DNA of 36,045 nucleotides, taken from NCBI GenBank assembly GCA_964423615.1, contig CAYRFQ010000081.1, positions 1-36,045 on the forward strand, written 5' to 3'. The position numbers and the translations under genes were made by a program. Position 1 is the first letter of the stretch, and each line of letters starts with the position of its first letter. The DNA is from CAYRFQ01 sp964423615 (GTDB lineage Bacteria; Planctomycetota; Planctomycetia; Gemmatales; Gemmataceae). Positions 1-8,742 of this stretch are shown here, piece after piece. A model generated the notes under the pieces. The model searched no databases. It saw only the letters and a list, made by a program, of their open reading frames with translations, and had not been told where the DNA came from.

Positions 1-325
1 AGTCCTTCGGGAAACGTCGAGCCATCCGACAATCTCCTTCCAACAGTGTCAGAAAAGGATAGCCTATTTTGAATCTTGCAAACCACCAACTTCGGAGTTT
101 AGCCTTAAAGTGGATGATTGTTTAGATTACAATACAGCAAACTAACCTCACGCGAAGGAACATGTCGCGTTCTCCACACCGCACGCCAAAGGAGTAATAG
201 TTCAACAAGCACATTAATATTTAGTTCCTCGTGTCAGTAAGTTGGTTCCCTCAGAATCCGGAATCGGCGAACGTCGAGTTCCCCCGTCATGGCTCGGCGA
301 CGACAGGAGCGGCCTTGGAGCAGCC
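1..325. other. Left-edge non-coding region upstream of the histidine kinase
   Basis: No convincing gene is visible. The stretch is fairly AT-rich around 60-230 and probably carries the promoter of the histidine kinase gene, but I could not pick out a -35/-10 pair with confidence. A TTG codon at 242 would extend the kinase by 28 residues. That extension resembles no domain, and the ATG at 326 has a better ribosome binding site (GGAG at 317-320, 5-nt spacer). Confidence 0.4.
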
Positions 326-2248
326 ATGGGCTCTCAAGAATCTGTGTGGGTGGTGGACTCAGATCAGGAAGTGACGAAGTCCATCTCCCAAACTCTCCAC
401 AAGCATGGATACGCCTGCGTCATTGCAAGTGACACCACAGCTCTCTTCCGAGAAGGCCAACAGACCACACACGGAGTGGTTCTCGTGGACGCTTTCGTCG
501 GTGGGATGAGCCCGATGACGTTTCTTCGGAAGTTCCGAGAACAGAATCCTCTCTCGGTTCCGATCATCATGACAAATTCCCCAAGCGTGCAAATGGCCGT
601 CGAGTCTTTCCGTTGTGGCGCGTTTGATTATTTTTCCAAACCACTGTCTACTGAGGCACTCCTGGCTACTATTCGGGAGGCCATGGCCTGTTTTCAGAGA
701 CGAAAACGCCAACAGTCTCAGGCCTCACACCACTTGGAATGGGAAACCATTTTTGATTCTTTTCCCGATCTCCTTATCGTTCTGGAATGCTCCCACGAAA
801 TCGTTGCGTGCAACAGTGCCGCCGCCAGCACATTCGGCCTCGACAAATCCGAGTTGTTGGGCAAACGATTAATGGACTTGGCCCCTGGGCTTTCCCCTCC
901 GGTGCGTATGGCCAGCCCTCCTTCATCCGATCCTGTTCCACAAACGTGGCAAACGTCTACTTTCGGACGCCTATTCCAGGTGACAAGTTACCCGCTTTCG
1001 ACAAACTCCGGGAGTCGTCATCGCTTCCTGCTTGTGGCCCAAGCCCTCAAGGAAGACCAAAAAACGGACTTGTCCACGCCGGAGTCCACAGCATTCTTGG
1101 AAGCGACGTTGGATTCTCTCACAGCGCACATCGCTGTTCTCGATTCCGACGGGACGATTTTGAAAGTCAACAAAGCATGGCGTGATTTCGGAGAACGGAA
1201 CCAACTGTCGATGGCCAACGCGGGAGTCGGTTCGAATTACTTGAGCGTGTGTGAACGTGCCTCCGGACCCTGTTCGCAAGAGGCTCAGGAAGTTGTCCTG
1301 GGCCTTCGGTCAGTTCTCTCTGGCAAGAAAGACCATTTCTACTTGGCGTATCCTTGCCACGGTCCATCCGAAAAGCGATGGTTTCAGATCCGAGTTGAGA
1401 AATTTCCCATATCTGGTCCCGTTCGCGTCGTCGTCGCGCACGAAACCATCACCGAACCGAAACAACTCGAGGAAGCGTACCGACTCCTACTGGCTCGAAC
1501 GCTTGAAGTTCAAGAGCAAGAGCAACGACGGATTTCCCGCGAACTCCACGACGGGTTGGGACAGCGCCTCACGTACCTCTCGCTATTGCTCTCGGACGTC
1601 CTTAACAATTGGGACACTGAACCACCACCTGGGTTGGTCGAACTCCGTGAACAAGTCGGGCTTGCAGTCGACGAGACGAGGGCGCTCGTGCGAGGGCTCC
1701 GTCCTTTATCGCTCGACGAATTCGGACTTGTGCCCGCTCTCGAAAAGCTCACCTCCGACTTCACAGAAGCCTCCGGAGTACCCGTCGAGCTGAACATCAA
1801 AGGCTTCGACCCTCCGACTCAAGAACGACAGAATCCACCGAACAACCAAGAGTCTTGTTCAGTTGTTCTCCAGGGATCGGCGTCCTCGTTTCGAACTCAC
1901 CGGTTGCCCTCCGAATTAGAAACGGTGCTGTACCGCGTCATTCAGGAGTCATTAAACAACGTGGCCAAGCACGCCGACGCCACGCGGGTGAAAGTGAACC
2001 TCTTACGCGACGAACGAAAAGTCACCACAAGCATCGAAGACGACGGAATAGGATTCGATGTCTCGAACTCTCTCCAGACTTCGGAGCGAGCTCAATGTTT
2101 CGGGCTCTTGGGCATTCGGGAACGCGTCGAGTTACAAGGGGGGACCATGTCCATCCAATCCGTGCCCAACGGAGGAACGACTCTGGCCGTTGTCCTGCAT
2201 TTGTTGGAGGTCCATAATGGCCCTGATCAAGATCTTAATCGCCGATGA
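326..2248 (+). CDS. Hybrid sensor histidine kinase: receiver, two PAS, HisKA_3, HATPase_c
   Basis: Predicted 640-residue cytoplasmic sensor kinase of the NarL/DegS class. An N-terminal receiver domain (about residues 5-125) has phospho-acceptor Asp55 and a conserved Lys in FDYFSKP. Two PAS-like domains follow (about 140-245 and 258-385). A HisKA_3 dimerisation segment contains RRISRELHDGLGQ, with the phosphorylatable His near residue 408. A HATPase_c domain follows, with the N-box QESLNNVAKHA and the glycine boxes DDGIGF and GLLGIRERV. No transmembrane segment is seen, so it should sense an internal signal, perhaps through the PAS domains. There is no GAF/PHY bilin-binding module, so it is not a phytochrome. 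The start at 326 was chosen for its GGAG box. Its 3' end overlaps the response regulator gene by 32 nt, which suggests translational coupling and a cognate pair. Confidence 0.88.
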   Translation: MGSQESVWVVDSDQEVTKSISQTLHKHGYACVIASDTTALFREGQQTTHGVVLVDAFVGGMSPMTFLRKFREQNPLSVPIIMTNSPSVQMAVESFRCGAFDYFSKPLSTEALLATIREAMACFQRRKRQQSQASHHLEWETIFDSFPDLLIVLECSHEIVACNSAAASTFGLDKSELLGKRLMDLAPGLSPPVRMASPPSSDPVPQTWQTSTFGRLFQVTSYPLSTNSGSRHRFLLVAQALKEDQKTDLSTPESTAFLEATLDSLTAHIAVLDSDGTILKVNKAWRDFGERNQLSMANAGVGSNYLSVCERASGPCSQEAQEVVLGLRSVLSGKKDHFYLAYPCHGPSEKRWFQIRVEKFPISGPVRVVVAHETITEPKQLEEAYRLLLARTLEVQEQEQRRISRELHDGLGQRLTYLSLLLSDVLNNWDTEPPPGLVELREQVGLAVDETRALVRGLRPLSLDEFGLVPALEKLTSDFTEASGVPVELNIKGFDPPTQERQNPPNNQESCSVVLQGSASSFRTHRLPSELETVLYRVIQESLNNVAKHADATRVKVNLLRDERKVTTSIEDDGIGFDVSNSLQTSERAQCFGLLGIRERVELQGGTMSIQSVPNGGTTLAVVLHLLEVHNGPDQDLNRR

Positions 2249-2882
2249 TCATACACTCTTCCGCGCTGGACTGAGAAAGTTGATTGAAGGTGAGGCGAAC
2301 ATGGAGGTCATCGACGAAGTCGACAACGGAACGGATGTGCTCATTCGAACCCCAAATTGCTCTCCCGACGTTGTGTGTCTAGATCTCCACATGCCAGGGA
2401 CGGGGAGTCTGAAGGTAATCGAGCAGTTGCGTACGGAAATGCCAAAGGTCGCTGTCCTGGTGTTGACGATGCAGGAAGAGCCCGCTTACATCCAAGCAGC
2501 TTTGGCAGCAGGGTGCCAGGGATACGTTCTGAAAACCGCTCCCGCAAGTGAATTCATTGAAGCCATACGAACCTTGGCCGCCGGTCAAACCTACGTCAAC
2601 GAACAACTTCGAGACACGACGAAAAGCTCATCGGCCAGCTCGAGACGACCGTCGCAGGAGGCTCCCGAACCCAAGAAACTGAGCCCGCGTGAGTCGGAGA
2701 TTTTGGCCCTCCTCGCGCAAGGGTACTCCTACAAAGAGATCTCCGAGAAGTTGCATGTGAGTACCAAGACGGTCGAGACGTATCGGACACGCCTCGGAAA
2801 AAAGTTAGGACTCCAGACCCGGGCTGCGCTTGTGAAGTACTATCAAGAAGTCTGGCAACCAAATTCCGATGACCAATCGTGA
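2217..2882 (+). CDS. NarL/FixJ-family response regulator (receiver + LuxR HTH)
   Basis: A 221-residue DNA-binding response regulator and the probable partner of the preceding kinase. The receiver domain (about 1-120) shows the acidic pair D10/D11, phospho-acceptor Asp56 in CLDLHMPG, Thr84 and Lys106 in GYVLKT. The C-terminal LuxR-type helix-turn-helix begins at LSPRESEILALLAQG and contains the recognition segment EKLHVSTKTVETYRTRLGKK. The ATG at 2217 has an excellent GGAGG at 2206-2210 with a 6-nt spacer. A longer in-frame reading from 2058 would only overlap the kinase and is rejected. Its targets cannot be read from the sequence. The bilin-related gene block begins about 550 nt downstream on the same strand, so control of that block is plausible but unproven. 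Confidence 0.92.
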   Translation: MALIKILIADDHTLFRAGLRKLIEGEANMEVIDEVDNGTDVLIRTPNCSPDVVCLDLHMPGTGSLKVIEQLRTEMPKVAVLVLTMQEEPAYIQAALAAGCQGYVLKTAPASEFIEAIRTLAAGQTYVNEQLRDTTKSSSASSRRPSQEAPEPKKLSPRESEILALLAQGYSYKEISEKLHVSTKTVETYRTRLGKKLGLQTRAALVKYYQEVWQPNSDDQS

Positions 2883-3431
2883 CACGAACCAAGCCCTGAT
2901 TTGATTTCCCGAAAACACTTGGCGTTGATACCCAAAGTCAGAGACATCGATTCATCTATCGGCTGAATTATCACGGCGTACAAGAAACAAGCAAAGAATC
3001 CCACGCTGGTCCTAGGAGAGGTAGAGCAAAAGAACCCAACTCAAAGCATAAAATCTATCCAAATTTCTAAAGTTCAGGGATATCCCCGACATCGACCCCT
3101 GAAAAAGTGTCGTAGAGTATTGACAGTTCAGACGCAGCTACACCAAAAAAACTCGCACACTCGTTCAGGTCACCTCAGCCACAACGGCGACGAGGATTAG
3201 GCCATATGGGCGATCAGCATTCACGATGTAACTCGCAAAGTGAAATAGACAACTGGCGAGGAATGCTTCACCGCGCGTTGTCTGAGAAGCCTATACTTCC
3301 CACAACGTGTTTCACTCCACCGAACCAACCCCACTTAGACACCCCGACGCGACACTGGGTGATTCAAGGATTGCGCCCACGCCTGACAGTGTGGTTGCAT
3401 CCTGTATCGTTGCGCAGCACGAGGCAGCACT
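2883..3431. other. 549-nt intergenic region between response regulator and first kinase
   Basis: No gene is supported here. A short open frame starting at 3206 runs into the next gene in another frame and has an unlikely composition. The region is moderately AT-rich (around 3030-3160) and is the natural place for a promoter serving the downstream block. I found no clear hairpin terminator or operator. Confidence 0.4.
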
Positions 3432-4784
3432 ATGACAAACCAGCTGGATGCCTTCCTGATCGAGCTACTTGTCGGGAGTCGGAGTCTCTCGAGTAATGAA
3501 GTCACGAGCCTTCTCCAATGGTGGCGAGACAACGCTGAGTTGAACCAGGGGCTGGCGAGTTTCTTGGTCCAGGCGGAAGTCCTCCGGTCAGATGCGAGCA
3601 AGACTCTCGAATTGAGCCAAAAAGGATACTTCAGGTTGAGTGATTGCTCCTCGCTGATGGCGGAAAGCGGACTCAAGACTCTCCGAGAACAAATCGAACA
3701 ATACAAAGGGCCTGGACTTACGGCGAAACTCAGGAGTGAAAACGAAAAAACGCAAGTTAGCATTCGCCAAGTGAGCCCAACGATCCAAGAAACGGCGGGG
3801 CGAGCCGTCGCCACAGGGAATGACATGAGTTCCTTGTCGAGAAAGTCAGCCGGCCAATTCGAGAACCGACGGAGGACAGTCCAGGTCGGGGACGTCCTCG
3901 GTAAATGTCTTCTGACCGACGTCCTGGGAGAGGGTGGCAGTGGTGTGGTGTTTCGAGCCCTGCACCGAGGGTTGAGGATAACCGTGGCCGTCAAGGTATT
4001 GTTGCCTTCGGGGGATCACGCGGTCGGACCTTCTTACCAAAGGTTTCAGACCGAGGCTCGCCTTTTGGCCCAGGTGAACCACGCCTCGATCGTCCGCGTT
4101 CTCGACTTCGAGGACGACCTTGAGTGTCCCTACCTCGTCCAGGAATACATAAACGGGCCGAATCTCGCGCAATTGATCGCGCAAACCGGAGGTCTTCGTC
4201 AAGAACGTGCCCTGGAAATCATCAAGCAGACTACCCAGGCCCTCTGGGCAGCTTGGGAGGTAGGAATCGTCCATCGCGACATCAAACCCCAGAACATCTT
4301 GCTCACAAAAGAGGGTCGGGTCAAGGTCGTTGACTTCGGCTTGGCGGGGGTATGTGAATCAACAAATCCCAGGCAATGGAAGCCAGATGACGACCTCCTC
4401 CAGGGAGGAGTCGGAACCGTGTTGTACATGGCTCCGGAACAGTTTTCCACGAGTAACAAACCCGATTTTCGCTCCGACATTTACTCCCTCGGAGTGACCC
4501 TATTCCAGGCAATTACCGGCATGGTCCCGTTTCACGGAGCAACGCCGACAGAGATCATGGTCAAGCATTACAGCGATCCTCGTCCGAGTGTGAGTGATTA
4601 TGTCCTTGATGTCACACCGGAACTCGACGAGTTCGTCAAACGCATGATGGCCGTGACTCCTGAGACTCGATTTAGTTGTTACCGCGATGTCCTCGATGCC
4701 CTTGGCGAACTTGAGTCCACCATCCAAAGGACAAAGACGTCACGTAAGCACACCCAGCTGAGCAGAACAAGGGAGGCACGGTGA
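3432..4784 (+). CDS. Ser/Thr protein kinase (PknB-like) with N-terminal helical extension
   Basis: A 450-residue Hanks-type Ser/Thr kinase. Residues 1-145 form a predicted mostly helical extension and linker of unrecognised family. The kinase domain spans about 150-430, with the glycine loop GEGGSG, the VAVK lysine, the catalytic loop HRDIKPQN (His281-Asp283), DFG in VDFGLAG, and APE in MAPEQ. These are all the residues needed for activity. There is no transmembrane segment, unlike many PknB proteins, so it should be cytoplasmic. The kinase domain is very similar to the one fused to ferredoxin at 5703-7301 (shared run GKCL, then GxGGSGxVFRAxHR), so the two are recent paralogues. It is followed after 186 nt by heme oxygenase and may head the bilin block or be its own transcription unit. 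Confidence 0.9.
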   Translation: MTNQLDAFLIELLVGSRSLSSNEVTSLLQWWRDNAELNQGLASFLVQAEVLRSDASKTLELSQKGYFRLSDCSSLMAESGLKTLREQIEQYKGPGLTAKLRSENEKTQVSIRQVSPTIQETAGRAVATGNDMSSLSRKSAGQFENRRRTVQVGDVLGKCLLTDVLGEGGSGVVFRALHRGLRITVAVKVLLPSGDHAVGPSYQRFQTEARLLAQVNHASIVRVLDFEDDLECPYLVQEYINGPNLAQLIAQTGGLRQERALEIIKQTTQALWAAWEVGIVHRDIKPQNILLTKEGRVKVVDFGLAGVCESTNPRQWKPDDDLLQGGVGTVLYMAPEQFSTSNKPDFRSDIYSLGVTLFQAITGMVPFHGATPTEIMVKHYSDPRPSVSDYVLDVTPELDEFVKRMMAVTPETRFSCYRDVLDALGELESTIQRTKTSRKHTQLSRTREAR

Positions 4785-4802
4785 CCTCCCCGTTGTCCTG
4801 AC

Positions 4803-4890
4803 TGGTCGATCTCGTCCGGTCGACCAATTGCCAGGGATCAAGCTACAGGAATCCTACTCTAGAAAGCACTCCTGGGCGTAATTTACGCCC
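4803..4890. promoter_or_regulatory. Two palindromes upstream of heme oxygenase
   Basis: The 186-nt gap between the first kinase and heme oxygenase holds two inverted repeats. The first is a 7-bp stem, TGGTCGA (4803-4809) with TCGACCA (4820-4826), shortly after the kinase stop codon. The second is a 17-nt near-perfect palindrome at 4874-4890, GGGCGTAA-T-TTACGCCC. Neither is followed by a T run, so a standard intrinsic terminator is not evident. The second lies about 80 nt before the heme oxygenase start and is a good candidate operator. The protein that would bind it is unknown. Confidence 0.4.
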
Positions 4891-4970
4891 ACACAAGAAC
4901 CGTCCGGGGCTACGACACCGAAAACGATCGGTGGCACTGAGCTAATATCGAAGCCCCGGAGTGTCACAAC

Positions 4971-5663
4971 ATGTTGGCGACCCTAAGTACAGAGGATTAC
5001 GTCATGGAATTGTCCAAGCTCATTCGCAAAAAAATCCAGTCCGTGCACCACGCGATAGAAACCCTGCCCGTCTCCAAAGCCATGATCGAGGGGACCATTC
5101 AACGCGAGAAGTACGTTTCCCTCCTGCAACAATTAGGTCCGGTGCATCAAACCATCGAAGAAGGTACTTTTCAGAATGAAGGCATCTTTCCACCTTGTGA
5201 GTTTGGAAGGGCGCGGAGCCAATGCATAGAAGCGGATCTGGAGTACTTTGGGATCATTGGCAGAGACCCGTTGCTCCCGGAATCCCAAGATTTCGTGGAT
5301 CAGGTACAGCGCTGGTCAGAGGAACGTCCGTGGGCCTTGTTCGGAGCGCTCTACATCGTAGAAGGGTCACGGATGGGTTCAATGATACTTGTTCGTCACC
5401 TTTCTCGTAGTTTCGCAGTAACCGCCTCTCCAGGGCATGGACTCGACTACCACCTCGACGGAATCGATACCTTACACCACCGATGGGGACAGTTTAAAGC
5501 GACACTCGATTCTTGGGAGTTGACCGAGGACCAACGAGTGGATGTCATCGAGGGGGCTGCCCAGACGATGCAAGGTCTGTTTGCAATTTACCAAAGTGTC
5601 GGAGAGTCGCGCGAAGCTCAGGTGACCTCCAGAGAACGAATCATGCAACCCAGCGTTTCCTAA
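4971..5663 (+). CDS. Heme oxygenase (biliverdin-producing)
   Basis: A 230-residue protein resembling bacterial heme oxygenases of the bacteriophytochrome-associated (BphO) type, which open heme to biliverdin, CO and iron. The N-terminus has the proximal-histidine motif VHHAIETLP, with His26 and a Glu four residues later, as in characterised heme oxygenases. The distal-helix signature is ALYIVEGSRMGS, close to the family's LYxxEGSxLGG. Length is normal for the family. An alternative ATG at 5004 has its own AGAGGA box (4991-4996), while the ATG at 4971 has GGAG at 4958-4961, so the start is uncertain by 11 residues. No phytochrome gene is nearby; a bilin reductase and a phycobiliprotein-like globin are in the same block, so biliverdin is most likely passed to those. 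Confidence 0.85.
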   Translation: MLATLSTEDYVMELSKLIRKKIQSVHHAIETLPVSKAMIEGTIQREKYVSLLQQLGPVHQTIEEGTFQNEGIFPPCEFGRARSQCIEADLEYFGIIGRDPLLPESQDFVDQVQRWSEERPWALFGALYIVEGSRMGSMILVRHLSRSFAVTASPGHGLDYHLDGIDTLHHRWGQFKATLDSWELTEDQRVDVIEGAAQTMQGLFAIYQSVGESREAQVTSRERIMQPSVS

Positions 5664-5702
5664 GAGGACTTCGTTCCCAACGGTCGATATTCGAGGAATA
5701 CC

Positions 5703-7301
5703 ATGAAAAGCCTCACCCTCTACCCTCTGGACGAGCAAGTCAACGTGCCAACAAAGAGCACCCTGCTCGATGCACTACTCGCGAAGGAACTGAACGTTCC
5801 AATGGCGTGTGGTGGAAATGGGCTGTGTGCGACTTGCCACGTGTTCGTGAAAAAGGGAGGAGAAGGACTGACGGCAAAAACTCAAAGAGAAAGACAGACC
5901 CTTAGCTTTATCTCGGGAACCAAGGAAAATAGCCGTCTGGCGTGTCAGTGCCATGTCCTGGGCGATGGCGTCGAGGTCGAGGTTCCCGAAGGAATGTACA
6001 TTGAAAAAGCCGAAGACCTGTTGTCTCTTCTCGGGACACGCTCCCCAGCCGACATCTTACACCCAGTCACGGGGAAGGTATTGGTAGCCCAAGGAAAGCT
6101 CATTACTCGATCCCAAATTGAAGCATTGAAGAAGTTGAACTTCGGATTGGATCAACTTCGGGATTCCAAAGCCGAATTGTTCTCTTCAAGATCAAGGTTT
6201 GTTGGCTCGAATCCCATTACAGATCCTCCGAAAAACCTGACTCAACAACCGACTCCTCAACCAACCCTCGGCCCTAAACTTCCTCAACGGAAGACTCCCC
6301 AAGATGGGATGAACAACAGCCCCATCACAGGCTTTGGTTCTGACCCGCTCCCGCAAGTAAATGCATTACACGAGGAGTTTCGGCCCGGGAACACAGTCGG
6401 GAAGTGTTTGATCGTTGAGCAGATCGGAAAAGGAGGCTCAGGAATCGTCTTTCGAGCAATTCACCGTTCGCTCAACATTCCGGTCGCCGTTAAAGTCTTG
6501 AATATTCACTCTGAGCAGGCCAATCCGAAAGTCCTTGACCAACTTCGGAACGAGGCACAACTGCTTGCACAGCTCAACCATCCCAACGTCGTCCGGGTGT
6601 GGGATTACGAAGACACAGGCCCGCATCCCTATATGGTCTTGGAGTATGTTGAAGGGTGGAGTTTGCGAGAATTGATCGAACAGAGTGGCCGAGTCTGTCA
6701 AGACAAAGCCATTTCGATCATGCTCCAGATTGGGGATGCTCTGCGGGAATCTTCCCGTTTGGGAATCGTTCACCGGGATGTGAAACCTGGGAATATCCTC
6801 CTGTCGAAGGATGGAGTGGCCAAGTTGGCCGACCTCGGACTGGCCATGATGCAGCGAGAACGGCGAGAACCGGAAGACGATACAAGCGACGTCTCCCTGT
6901 TTCGTCTCGAGGGGACCGTGGCCTACATCTCACCAGAACAGGCTCGTGGAGAACCGAGCGTGGATCACCGCTCAGACATTTACTCTCTGGGTGCTTCCTT
7001 CTACCACGCCGTGACGGGGAGACTTCCTTTCCGCGGCAAGAACCGAAGAGAAGTGCTCGAACAGCACTTCCACGCTCCCGTGGTGCCGCCCCATAGAGTG
7101 GTTCCTGGAGTCGCCATCTCAGTCTCCGAAGTGATCTGCCGGATGTTGGCCAAGAACCCTGCCGAAAGGTACGCCGACTACGAAACCTTGGTCGAGGACT
7201 TTGAACTCCTTGAAGAGGAATCCTTCGAGGGGGAAATTGCCTCCCTGGACACCAACATTGATGCCTCTCGTCGGTTTGCGGGAGACTCACGCGCGCTCTA
7301 A
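5703..7301 (+). CDS. 2Fe-2S ferredoxin-Ser/Thr protein kinase fusion
   Basis: A 532-residue two-part protein. Residues 1-100 are an adrenodoxin-type 2Fe-2S ferredoxin with ligands Cys36, Cys42, Cys45 and Cys81 (CGGNGLCATC, then RLACQC). Residues 100-160 carry the same extension found in the separate ferredoxin at 7398 (segment DILHPVTGKVLVAQGKLITR). A Pro/Gln-rich linker (about 160-225) leads to a kinase domain (about 229-510) with GKGGSG, VAVK, HRDVKPGN (His357-Asp359), a DLG variant of DFG, and SPE replacing APE. The catalytic residues are present, so it is probably active. Fusion of an iron-sulphur redox module to a Hanks-type kinase implies redox-controlled phosphorylation, which is inference. 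The ATG at 5703 follows a GAGGA box, 39 nt after heme oxygenase. Confidence 0.92.
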   Translation: MKSLTLYPLDEQVNVPTKSTLLDALLAKELNVPMACGGNGLCATCHVFVKKGGEGLTAKTQRERQTLSFISGTKENSRLACQCHVLGDGVEVEVPEGMYIEKAEDLLSLLGTRSPADILHPVTGKVLVAQGKLITRSQIEALKKLNFGLDQLRDSKAELFSSRSRFVGSNPITDPPKNLTQQPTPQPTLGPKLPQRKTPQDGMNNSPITGFGSDPLPQVNALHEEFRPGNTVGKCLIVEQIGKGGSGIVFRAIHRSLNIPVAVKVLNIHSEQANPKVLDQLRNEAQLLAQLNHPNVVRVWDYEDTGPHPYMVLEYVEGWSLRELIEQSGRVCQDKAISIMLQIGDALRESSRLGIVHRDVKPGNILLSKDGVAKLADLGLAMMQRERREPEDDTSDVSLFRLEGTVAYISPEQARGEPSVDHRSDIYSLGASFYHAVTGRLPFRGKNRREVLEQHFHAPVVPPHRVVPGVAISVSEVICRMLAKNPAERYADYETLVEDFELLEEESFEGEIASLDTNIDASRRFAGDSRAL

Positions 7302-7397
7302 TACGTCGTCAACAAGCAGCGGTTGTTCCCGTTGCATGGACCCTGTGCGTTGTCAATCTGGCTCGCACCGATGTCTTCTTAGCTTCCGAGGATCGAC

Positions 7398-7868
7398 ATG
7401 AAAACACTTACATTTCAGCCCATCAACGAGACCGTCAACGTCCCCACGCGCAGTGACCTGCTACAAGCCTTGCTCGCGAAGGAACTTGATGTCTTGATGG
7501 CTTGTGGAGGCAAGGGGCTTTGCTCGACTTGCCACGTCTACGTGAGGGAGGGGTCGGAGAACCTGACTCCACACACCGACCGGGAAAAGAGATCCCTGGC
7601 GTGCATAACAGGGAGTAGTTCCCAGAGCCGTCTTGCCTGTCAAGCACGAGTCTTGGGGGAAGGGGTGGTCGTCGAACTTCCAGAAGGTATGTACATCGAG
7701 CGGGCCGAAGACCTCATGACGTATCTCGGCCAGAGGGCAAAGACCAACATCCTGCACCCCATCAACGGCTCTGTCCTAATCGAGAAAGGCAAGATCATCA
7801 CCAAGAGCCGTCTGGAGGAACTGTCGACCCTCAATGTTGAGGTCGAAAGCCTAAAAGAAGCAACTTAA
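7398..7868 (+). CDS. 2Fe-2S ferredoxin (adrenodoxin-type) with C-terminal extension
   Basis: A 156-residue electron carrier with all four cluster ligands, Cys36, Cys42, Cys45 (CGGKGLCSTC) and Cys81 (RLACQA). It aligns along its full length with the first ~155 residues of the ferredoxin-kinase fusion, including the extension NILHPINGSVLIEKGKIIT (about 120-140), so the two arose by duplication. The extension makes it longer than a normal ferredoxin (about 100-110 residues). Ferredoxin is the electron donor for bilin reductases and can also feed heme oxygenase, so it is the likely donor for the other enzymes of the block. The start at 7398 has GAGGA just upstream. Confidence 0.93.
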   Translation: MKTLTFQPINETVNVPTRSDLLQALLAKELDVLMACGGKGLCSTCHVYVREGSENLTPHTDREKRSLACITGSSSQSRLACQARVLGEGVVVELPEGMYIERAEDLMTYLGQRAKTNILHPINGSVLIEKGKIITKSRLEELSTLNVEVESLKEAT

Positions 7869-7913
7869 TGTCTCGGAGAGAGTAACTCAAGTTCACAAGG
7901 AGAACTTCAACAA

Positions 7914-8690
7914 ATGGCCACTGCCACACAACCCACTGACCCGCGCCTGCAGCAAATCTGGGAACAACAACCCAACAAAGAATCCGTCACTTTGCTCCGC
8001 ACCCAAGCCGCCAACGGCCAGGAAGGGGCTAACGGCGTGAAGGTCGTATTCGGCCAGCAACCCATCAAGCATAACCACTACACCGACGAAGAATTCTTTC
8101 GCCACGACCCTACTACGGGCACACTCCGAAATGTCTATGGCCAACGCATGATCCGAGTGTCCGAGGATTTTATGGTCGGAATGTTGGGAGGGCTCGAAGA
8201 AGAGGTCGGTGATGCTGCCGGCGAGATCATGTACAAGTGCGGATATGAATGGGGCTTGGAAGACATGAAATCCTTCAGTTCCCGCGTCCAAGCTCAGTTC
8301 AACATGGCCATGAACAAGATGGCCACCGGCGCCCTCCTTGAAACCTGGTGGTGGCCTCTCCAAATCGAAGGTTGGGGTGGCTGGAGCTATGACTTCCGGC
8401 AAGGGAAGCAAGGCCTGATCTTCATCGATTTGTACGAATCGGCCATGGCCCAGTCACTCGGTGACATTGGCAAGGTCGTGTGCTACTTCTACGCCGGACT
8501 GTTTTCTGCAGTCTTCAGTGTACTGGCCCGTCGAGAACTCTCTTGCATCGAAATCCAGTGTTACTCCATGGGGGAGGATTACTGCAAATTCCTCATCTCA
8601 ACATCCAAACGTGTGAACGCGGCAGCGTTCTGGCGAAACGAGGGAGCAACCTCCCAAGACATCATGAAGAAACTCAAAGAGGTCTCGTAA
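7914..8690 (+). CDS. V4R-domain protein (first of two)
   Basis: A 258-residue protein with a C-terminal V4R (4-vinyl reductase) domain, a small-molecule-binding fold found in chlorophyll-biosynthesis proteins and in sensors. The typical end of the domain is visible: a glycine-rich helix (CYFYAGLFSAVFSVLARREL), then ESCxxxGxxxC-like spacing, here CIEIQCYSMGEDYCKFLI with three Cys. A preceding region (about 65-165) with MIRVSEDFMVGMLGGLEEEV and a Trp-rich stretch (LLETWWWPLQIEGWGGW) is probably the first half of the ligand fold. The cyanobacterial slr0144-slr0152 operon and the reported BBAG clusters each carry two V4R proteins, as here. Bilin or another tetrapyrrole as ligand is inference. Start ATG 7914, with AAGGAG at 7897-7902. 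Confidence 0.87.
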   Translation: MATATQPTDPRLQQIWEQQPNKESVTLLRTQAANGQEGANGVKVVFGQQPIKHNHYTDEEFFRHDPTTGTLRNVYGQRMIRVSEDFMVGMLGGLEEEVGDAAGEIMYKCGYEWGLEDMKSFSSRVQAQFNMAMNKMATGALLETWWWPLQIEGWGGWSYDFRQGKQGLIFIDLYESAMAQSLGDIGKVVCYFYAGLFSAVFSVLARRELSCIEIQCYSMGEDYCKFLISTSKRVNAAAFWRNEGATSQDIMKKLKEVS

Positions 8691-8742
8691 GTGTTGACTC
8701 CCTCTCAAGCTAGAGCAGCGAACTACCATTGGAGATAATTCA

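Noticed and set aside
242..325. N-terminal extension of the histidine kinase from a TTG codon
   Set aside because: The 28 added residues match no domain, and the ATG at 326 has a good GGAG box and starts right before the receiver domain.
326..2248. Phytochrome-type bilin photoreceptor
   Set aside because: The sensor part has only a receiver and PAS-like domains; no GAF or PHY domain is visible, so it cannot be called a bilin receptor.
3206..3496. 96-codon open frame on the + strand
   Set aside because: It overlaps the start of the Ser/Thr kinase in another frame, has a His/Pro/Arg/Cys-rich composition and resembles no protein.
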